Part shown: piece after piece, positions 61,776 to 64,000 of the stretch
How the letters are laid out: each line of letters opens with the position of its first letter
Position numbering within the stretch: the stretch's first letter is position 1
Assembly (NCBI RefSeq): GCF_003148625.1
Contig: NZ_QGGO01000014.1
Span: 1 to 64,000 of the forward strand
Direction: 5' to 3'
DNA from: Arcicella aurantiaca
GTDB taxonomy: Bacteria; Bacteroidota; Bacteroidia; Cytophagales; Spirosomataceae
DNA length: 64,000 nt
Made by a program: the position numbers and the translations under genes
Notes under the pieces: generated by a model
The model's database searches: none
What the model was told of the DNA's origin: nothing
The model's input: the letters and a program-made list of their open reading frames with translations, nothing else

Positions 61776-62510
61776 ATGCGTTATCTCAATTTAACTATTT
61801 TGTTTCTGTTGTGTTTCAAATTATCGGCACAATTAACTCATTCACACAATGATTATGAGCAGAAACAACCGTTTTTTGCGGCATATAATTTAGGATTTAA
61901 TTCTATCGAAGCAGATGTTTACCTCAAAAATAATGAGCTTTATGTGGCACATGATTGGGATAAAATCTCGCCAGACCGCACGTTAATGACTCTCTACATA
62001 AATCCTATTTTGCAGAAAATACAAGAAAATAACGGCTATCCTTATCCTAATAAAAAGTCTCTACATTTATTAATTGACTTAAAAAAAGATGGAAAGGAGA
62101 TTCTCATACTTCTCACGGAAAAATTAAAACCTCACAAAAAAGCTCTAAAATACGTAACCATTACAATTAGCGGAGATATGCCAAAGCCAAGCGAATTTAA
62201 AGACTTTGACAATATATTTTCATTTGATGGGAGAAAAGAGCAAATTTATTCGACGAATGAGTACAAAAGAGTGACAATCGTGAGTTCGAGTATGAGTGAT
62301 TTTGGAAAATATTGGGCAGGCAAAACGCCATTATCGGAAGAAATCGCTCAAAAAATCAGCGTATTTGTGGAGGAAAATCACAGTAAAGGTAAGAAAGTGA
62401 GGTTATGGGCAACCCCGAATACAGTTTTAGGATTTGAAACTTTGAAGAATTTGGGCGTTGATTATATTGGGACAGATGATTTGGAGCTTTTAGCAAATTT
62501 TATGAGATAA
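61776..62510 (+). CDS. Exported PI-PLC/glycerophosphodiester phosphodiesterase-like protein
   Basis: A 244-residue protein with a signal peptide (MRYLNLTILFLLCFKLSAQ). The start HSHNDYEQKQPFFAAYNLGF then SIEADVYLKNNELYVAHD carries the two His and the acidic Glu/Asp expected of the PI-PLC-like phosphodiesterase barrel (AIM6/GDPD-type). LHLLIDLKKDGKE and the closing GVDYIGTDDLELL complete the barrel. It probably hydrolyses a phosphodiester in the periplasm. The second active-site His is in YVAHDWD. Confidence 0.82.
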   Translation: MRYLNLTILFLLCFKLSAQLTHSHNDYEQKQPFFAAYNLGFNSIEADVYLKNNELYVAHDWDKISPDRTLMTLYINPILQKIQENNGYPYPNKKSLHLLIDLKKDGKEILILLTEKLKPHKKALKYVTITISGDMPKPSEFKDFDNIFSFDGRKEQIYSTNEYKRVTIVSSSMSDFGKYWAGKTPLSEEIAQKISVFVEENHSKGKKVRLWATPNTVLGFETLKNLGVDYIGTDDLELLANFMR

Positions 62511-62516
62511 AGTAAC

Positions 62517-62561
62517 ACAGCCTTTAGTCTGTTATTCAACTTACAGAAGACTAAAGGCTGT
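62517..62561. terminator. Terminator between the PI-PLC-like and VOC genes
   Basis: Perfect 14-bp arms ACAGCCTTTAGTCT (62517-62530) and complement (62548-62561), followed by ATTATTTTT; bidirectional between convergent genes. Confidence 0.85.
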
Positions 62562-62632
62562 ATTATTTTTATTTTGTAACAACATTATGATAATACTAAA
62601 TCCTAATACCTACTTAATATTTTCTCCTTGCA

Positions 62633-63562
62633 TTATTTTACTTTCACAAAAGTTCGTCCAGCCGTTCTTCCCTCTTCTTGGATTAGGTCAATCTCTAAAT
62701 TATCAGGACTTAAAACTGTACAAATTGTATATGGCGTCAGTTTCTCATTAAAAATCAAGGCTTTAGGTTCTGAAAGAATGGTATAATTATTGGCTTTAGC
62801 AGCATAAAAAGCAGGTTCTACTTCATCATACAAAAAACCAAGATAGTCGATATGGGAAGTAAATTTGGTGGTATCTCTTTCCAAAACTTGTTCTCTGACT
62901 AAACCAAGTGCCTCTGGTTCTGACAAAACAATTTTCTGATTTCCTATTTTCAAAACCGTCGAGCGGTCTTTTTTATCAACAACCTCCGCTCCTAAAACAT
63001 CCTGATAAAATTTGACATTATTCTCTAAATTTTTAACAATTAATTGAATGTGGTCGATGCTAAAAGATGTTTTTACTTTCAAATGCGGACGTTCAACCAA
63101 AACGATTATATTGTTATCAAAACCATACATTGCTACTGCATTAACGTCTGGTTCGTTGGGAAGTGTAAAATCTTCAGCTGCAAAATTATACCCACGCTTT
63201 AACAGTGCTTTAACACTCTTCCTGATACTTTTTGTATTGATTGCCAACCAATGTACACCATAAATCGGTGAAAAATTTTGGGGCTTCATCTCAGTTTCAA
63301 TCTTTGAAGAATCAATAAAAGAAATATTAATAGTTGTTTCGTGAGAATTTAGGGTTAGAATATCCATAAATGTCAAAGGATTTTCGGTTTCTTCCGAAAT
63401 CTGTTTGGCATTGAAGAATACTTTAAAAAAATCAGTAGCCATTTTTTTCGACGCAGAATCACGAACAGTATAGTGAATATTGTCGAGCATGATTGGTTTT
63501 TGAGCAAAATTTGGGAAAGCCAAAAACACCAATAATATGAGATTTAACTTAAATATTTTCAT
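62633..63562 (-). CDS. Exported two-domain VOC (glyoxalase/bleomycin-resistance-fold) protein
   Basis: A 309-residue protein with a signal peptide (MKIFKLNLILLVFLAFPNFA, then Q). Two vicinal-oxygen-chelate units: residues about 25-160 (LDNIHYTVRDSASKKMATDF, YGVHWLAINTKSIRKSVKAL) and 165-305 (SIDHIQLIVKNLENNVKFYQ, DVLGAEVVDKKDRST). The His/Glu metal positions are only partly conserved (second domain IDHIQL). Periplasmic location is unusual for this fold. Function not deducible. Confidence 0.8.
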   Translation of the reverse strand: MKIFKLNLILLVFLAFPNFAQKPIMLDNIHYTVRDSASKKMATDFFKVFFNAKQISEETENPLTFMDILTLNSHETTINISFIDSSKIETEMKPQNFSPIYGVHWLAINTKSIRKSVKALLKRGYNFAAEDFTLPNEPDVNAVAMYGFDNNIIVLVERPHLKVKTSFSIDHIQLIVKNLENNVKFYQDVLGAEVVDKKDRSTVLKIGNQKIVLSEPEALGLVREQVLERDTTKFTSHIDYLGFLYDEVEPAFYAAKANNYTILSEPKALIFNEKLTPYTICTVLSPDNLEIDLIQEEGRTAGRTFVKVK

Positions 63563-63765
63563 CGGTTAGGGGGAAACTTAGGGATTGCGTGCAATTTACC
63601 AAGTTTTCCAGTTAACGAAAAGCAATCATTGAACAACTAATCCATTTGAGCTAAAATATTATGCAAATTGGAAGTAAATCAACTTATTTTGGCTGTTCTT
63701 GAACCCATAAACCATATTGATAGTTAATAAAATAAGTCTGATAAGCAAACCAATAGATAATTAGA

Positions 63766-64000
63766 ATGTTTCAAGAAAATATTCAAACGCAAATAATAAC
63801 CCCAAACTGGAAACAAAAATATTACCCGTGGATAATTTGTTTCTCAGGGCTACTGATTTTGATTGTTATCAATGGATTAACAACTACTTCACTTTCAGTT
63901 TTTGATAACGCTTTTTTATCGGAATTTCATTGGACACGTGAAGAACTTAAACTTCGTGAATCTGTTACTAACAGTATTACGCTACTTTTCATCTTTATTT
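63766..64000 (+). CDS. MFS transporter, N-terminal part (cut by window edge)
   Basis: ATG at 63766; 78 codons are visible. After a polar N-terminus comes a first membrane helix (YYPWIICFSGLLILIVINGL). Then TTTSLSVFDNAFLSEFHWTR and EELKLRES form the first periplasmic loop, and the second helix begins ITLLFIFI. This matches the start of MFS permeases of the monocarboxylate/oxalate-formate type, where FHWTREE-like segments are common. Substrate unknown; continues outside the window. Confidence 0.7.
   Translation, partial: MFQENIQTQIITPNWKQKYYPWIICFSGLLILIVINGLTTTSLSVFDNAFLSEFHWTREELKLRESVTNSITLLFIFI

Overview
The window looks like chromosome from a Bacteroidota bacterium of the order Cytophagales (Spirosomataceae-like, e.g. 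Flectobacillus, Arcicella or Emticicia; this is an inference from gene content). The DNA is AT-rich, Shine-Dalgarno sequences are mostly absent, and typical phylum genes are present: TamB with a lipidated BamA-like partner, DUF1460, PorT-type barrels, Rcp1-type response regulators and long intergenic palindromes. No rRNA, tRNA, CRISPR array or complete insertion sequence was recognised.

Layout. 0-9 kb: tail of an IS982-type transposase, a 2-hydroxyacid dehydrogenase, dnaK, an AT-rich orphan gene, a 1-kb island of nested hairpin repeats, a PhnB-like protein, a glycosyltransferase and two lipoproteins. 9-19 kb: maltodextrin locus with an MFS sugar transporter and a secreted GH13 amylase on the minus strand, divergent from a secreted GH13 cyclomaltodextrinase/neopullulanase, beta-phosphoglucomutase and GH65 maltose phosphorylase. 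A GH13 branching-enzyme-like protein follows at 27.3 kb. Together these would cut maltodextrin outside the cytoplasm, import maltose and phosphorolyse it to glucose plus glucose-6-phosphate. 19-27 kb: a DES1-like sphingolipid desaturase, two aldehyde dehydrogenases, TetR and XRE regulators, and MogA.

29-43 kb: an exported protein, then tamB and a BamA-like gene as an outer-membrane assembly pair. Next comes a run of small envelope-stress-type genes on the minus strand: a four-helix protein, LEA-like coiled coils, a porin-family barrel, an AI-2E exporter and small membrane proteins. 44-55 kb: a signalling block. rpoN, an NtrC-type activator, a PAS kinase, an Rcp1-type regulator and a hybrid REC-PAS kinase form a minus-strand operon. 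A CHASE3 kinase plus Rcp1-type regulator lies divergently, followed by YtxH/holin-family genes and a lone receiver. 55-64 kb: a subtilisin-like protease, an IlvD/Edd dehydratase, a Tat-type MBL-fold hydrolase, a PI-PLC/GDPD-like protein, a two-domain VOC protein and the start of an MFS transporter.

The most unusual content is (i) the DES1-like desaturase; (ii) many short palindromic repeat families shared between distant intergenic sites, including a 176-bp MITE with perfect 24-bp ends and a decayed second copy; (iii) a long palindrome at the 5' end of the BamA-like gene and a terminator inside an apparent ORF, both of which change the likely start codons; and (iv) a recurring promoter-like signature in front of the stress-type genes. 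ORF boundaries are reliable; functions rest on motif recognition without database searches.
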